NCBI GenBank assembly: GCA_905182905.1
Contig: CAJJDH010000033.1
Location: 1 to 48,120 of the forward strand
Direction of reading: 5' to 3'
Length of the DNA: 48,120 nt
From: a marine gamma proteobacterium HTCC2089
GTDB lineage: Bacteria; Pseudomonadota; Gammaproteobacteria; Pseudomonadales; Azotimanducaceae
Shown: positions 47,077-48,120 of the stretch, one piece after another
Layout of the letters: the number at the start of each line of letters is the position of its first letter
Position numbering within the stretch: the stretch's first letter is position 1
Translations under genes and position numbers: made by a program
Notes under the pieces: generated by a model
Seen by the model: the letters and a program-made list of their open reading frames with translations, nothing else
Databases searched by the model: none
What the model was told of the DNA's origin: nothing

Positions 47077-48120
47077 TTAGGCCAGAGTAGCCAATTGTTC
47101 CATTTGTTCTGACAATGTTACCAGTGTGGCATTAAATTCTGTGGCTCTGGCACGTTCTTTCTCAACAACCTCCATTGGTGCTTTAGCTATAAATGACTCA
47201 TTACTTAGCTTTTTGTCTATCCTTTCTATTTCCCCTCGAATGCGCTCAACTTCCTTGTTGATCCTTGCTTGTTCGGCAGCTACATCGATCAATCCTGCCA
47301 GAGGTACCATTACCTTAAGTTCGCCTACTAGACTTAGTGCATTTGCCGGTGGGGTATCGTTATCGTCAAGCCAAGTTATTGCCGCAACATTGGCTAAACG
47401 TTTGAGCATTTCGCTACTCTGCGTTGCGCCAGTGCGGTCAGCGGTGCTGCCACCTTGCAAGAGCAAGTTAATCTCTTTGCTAGGTTTGATATTTGCCTCG
47501 CCACGAATATTACGAATGCCAGTGATCACAGCTTTCAACCACTCTATTTGTTCCTCTGCAGCTGGATCGTTGACGATTTGTGTCGGGTCAGGAAAGCTCT
47601 GCAACATTAGGCTATTGTTAGTTGAATTTGCTTGTCCCTGAATTATGCCCAAGCGGGGTGCAACCTGTTGCCACAAGGTCTCGGTGATAAATGGCATTAC
47701 AGGATGCGTAGTTCGCAGCAGTGTTTCCAGTACTTCTAGTAGCGTACGCTGGGTTGCCCGTTTTAGCTCAGGGTCAATTTCTTCATTCCACAATAGCGAC
47801 TTAGTAAGTTCTAAATACCAATCACAATATTCGTGCCATGCAAATTCGTAAATACTGCTGGCGAAAATATCGAAGCGGTAGGTTTCTAAGGCGAATTTTG
47901 CGTCCTCTACCATGCGTCTGGTTTTGCTTAGAATCCAGCGGTCAGCAGGACTTAAGGTGGCTGGGTCTACTGTCTTGGTCAGATCAACATTTTCAGTGTT
48001 CATTAATACAAACTTGCTGGCATTCCAAAGCTTGTTGCAAAAGTTTCTGTAGCCTTCAATACGATTGGTGTCGAAACGAACATCTCTGCCGGTGGTTGCT
48101 AGCGCGCAAAAAGTGAAACG
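47077..48120 (-). CDS. valS: Valyl-tRNA synthetase, C-terminal part (5' end outside window)
   Basis: Class I synthetase charging tRNA-Val in the cytoplasm. The visible 347 C-terminal residues start near the end of the catalytic domain (RFDTNRIEGYRNFCNKLWNASKFVLMN, a ValS hallmark) and include the anticodon-binding helices (DRWILSKTRRMVEDAKFALETYRFDIFASSIYEFAWHEYCDWYLELTK) and the C-terminal coiled-coil arm (INKEVERIRGEIERIDKKLSNESFIAKAPMEVVEKERAR). The frame is open through position 48120 without a start, so the gene continues beyond the window. It is convergent with the minor-pilin cluster. Confidence 0.96.
   Translation of the reverse strand, partial: RFTFCALATTGRDVRFDTNRIEGYRNFCNKLWNASKFVLMNTENVDLTKTVDPATLSPADRWILSKTRRMVEDAKFALETYRFDIFASSIYEFAWHEYCDWYLELTKSLLWNEEIDPELKRATQRTLLEVLETLLRTTHPVMPFITETLWQQVAPRLGIIQGQANSTNNSLMLQSFPDPTQIVNDPAAEEQIEWLKAVITGIRNIRGEANIKPSKEINLLLQGGSTADRTGATQSSEMLKRLANVAAITWLDDNDTPPANALSLVGELKVMVPLAGLIDVAAEQARINKEVERIRGEIERIDKKLSNESFIAKAPMEVVEKERARATEFNATLVTLSEQMEQLATLA

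Overview
The window is a chromosomal segment of a gammaproteobacterium. The protein families and several gene orders match the Pseudomonadales/Cellvibrionales side of the class: rplU-rpmA-obgE-proB, rpsT/murJ-ribF-lspA-fkpB, bamD/rluD-pgeF, ilvI-ilvH-ilvC-pssA-msrP-msrQ, a FabY-type ketoacyl synthase, and a minor-pilin set beside valS. A marine free-living lifestyle is plausible but not shown by the sequence. Nearly all of it is ordinary housekeeping DNA. I see no insertion sequence, prophage, CRISPR array, tRNA or rRNA.

Layout. 0.4-6.0 kb: ribosomal proteins L21, L27 and (opposite strand) S20, the GTPase ObgE, glutamate 5-kinase and the lipid II flippase MurJ. 6.0-8.9 kb: ribF, lspA and fkpB, but without ileS and ispH, which usually belong to this run, then a lone FimT-like pseudopilin gene. 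9.2-12.1 kb: divergent bamD and rluD-pgeF. 12.5-18.8 kb: branched-chain amino acid synthesis (ilvIHC), phosphatidylserine synthase and the MsrPQ methionine sulfoxide repair pair. 18.9-20.1 kb: a HolD-like gene and rimI. 20.2-22.4 kb: a three-gene RiPP operon of the bufferin type (precursor, MNIO enzyme, HvfC-like partner). 22.9-25.3 kb: prfC and a SirB1-like gene. 25.3-34.0 kb: FabY, a thiolase and MoaB on the minus strand, then a 1617-residue fused biotin-dependent carboxylase on the plus strand. 34.0-43.5 kb: a TauE-like permease with a divergent LysR regulator, hemH, an isolated hisH-hisF pair, a quinone oxidoreductase, a GyrI-like protein, an amino acid permease, a PQQ-type sugar dehydrogenase and a small membrane protein. 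43.5-46.9 kb: type IV minor pilins (PilE-like, PilV, PilW, PilX). 47.1 kb to the end: the 3' part of valS.

The most unusual locus is the bufferin operon. Its precursor carries two colinear six-cysteine core domains in one chain where a single domain is expected, has a signal sequence with a possible lipobox, and is preceded by a 15-codon mini-ORF of MNRH-type repeats whose stop codon abuts the precursor's ribosome binding site. Also notable are the fused carboxylase (CT-alpha, CT-beta, BC, BCCP order), the loss of ileS and ispH from their usual places, the separation of fimT from the other minor pilins, and short intergenic tandem-repeat arrays (units of 6, 10, 11, 12, 13 and 15 bp), each lying just outside a gene end.

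Several genes appear to start with TTG or GTG, so some starts given here are shorter than the longest open frame; the reason is stated in each entry.
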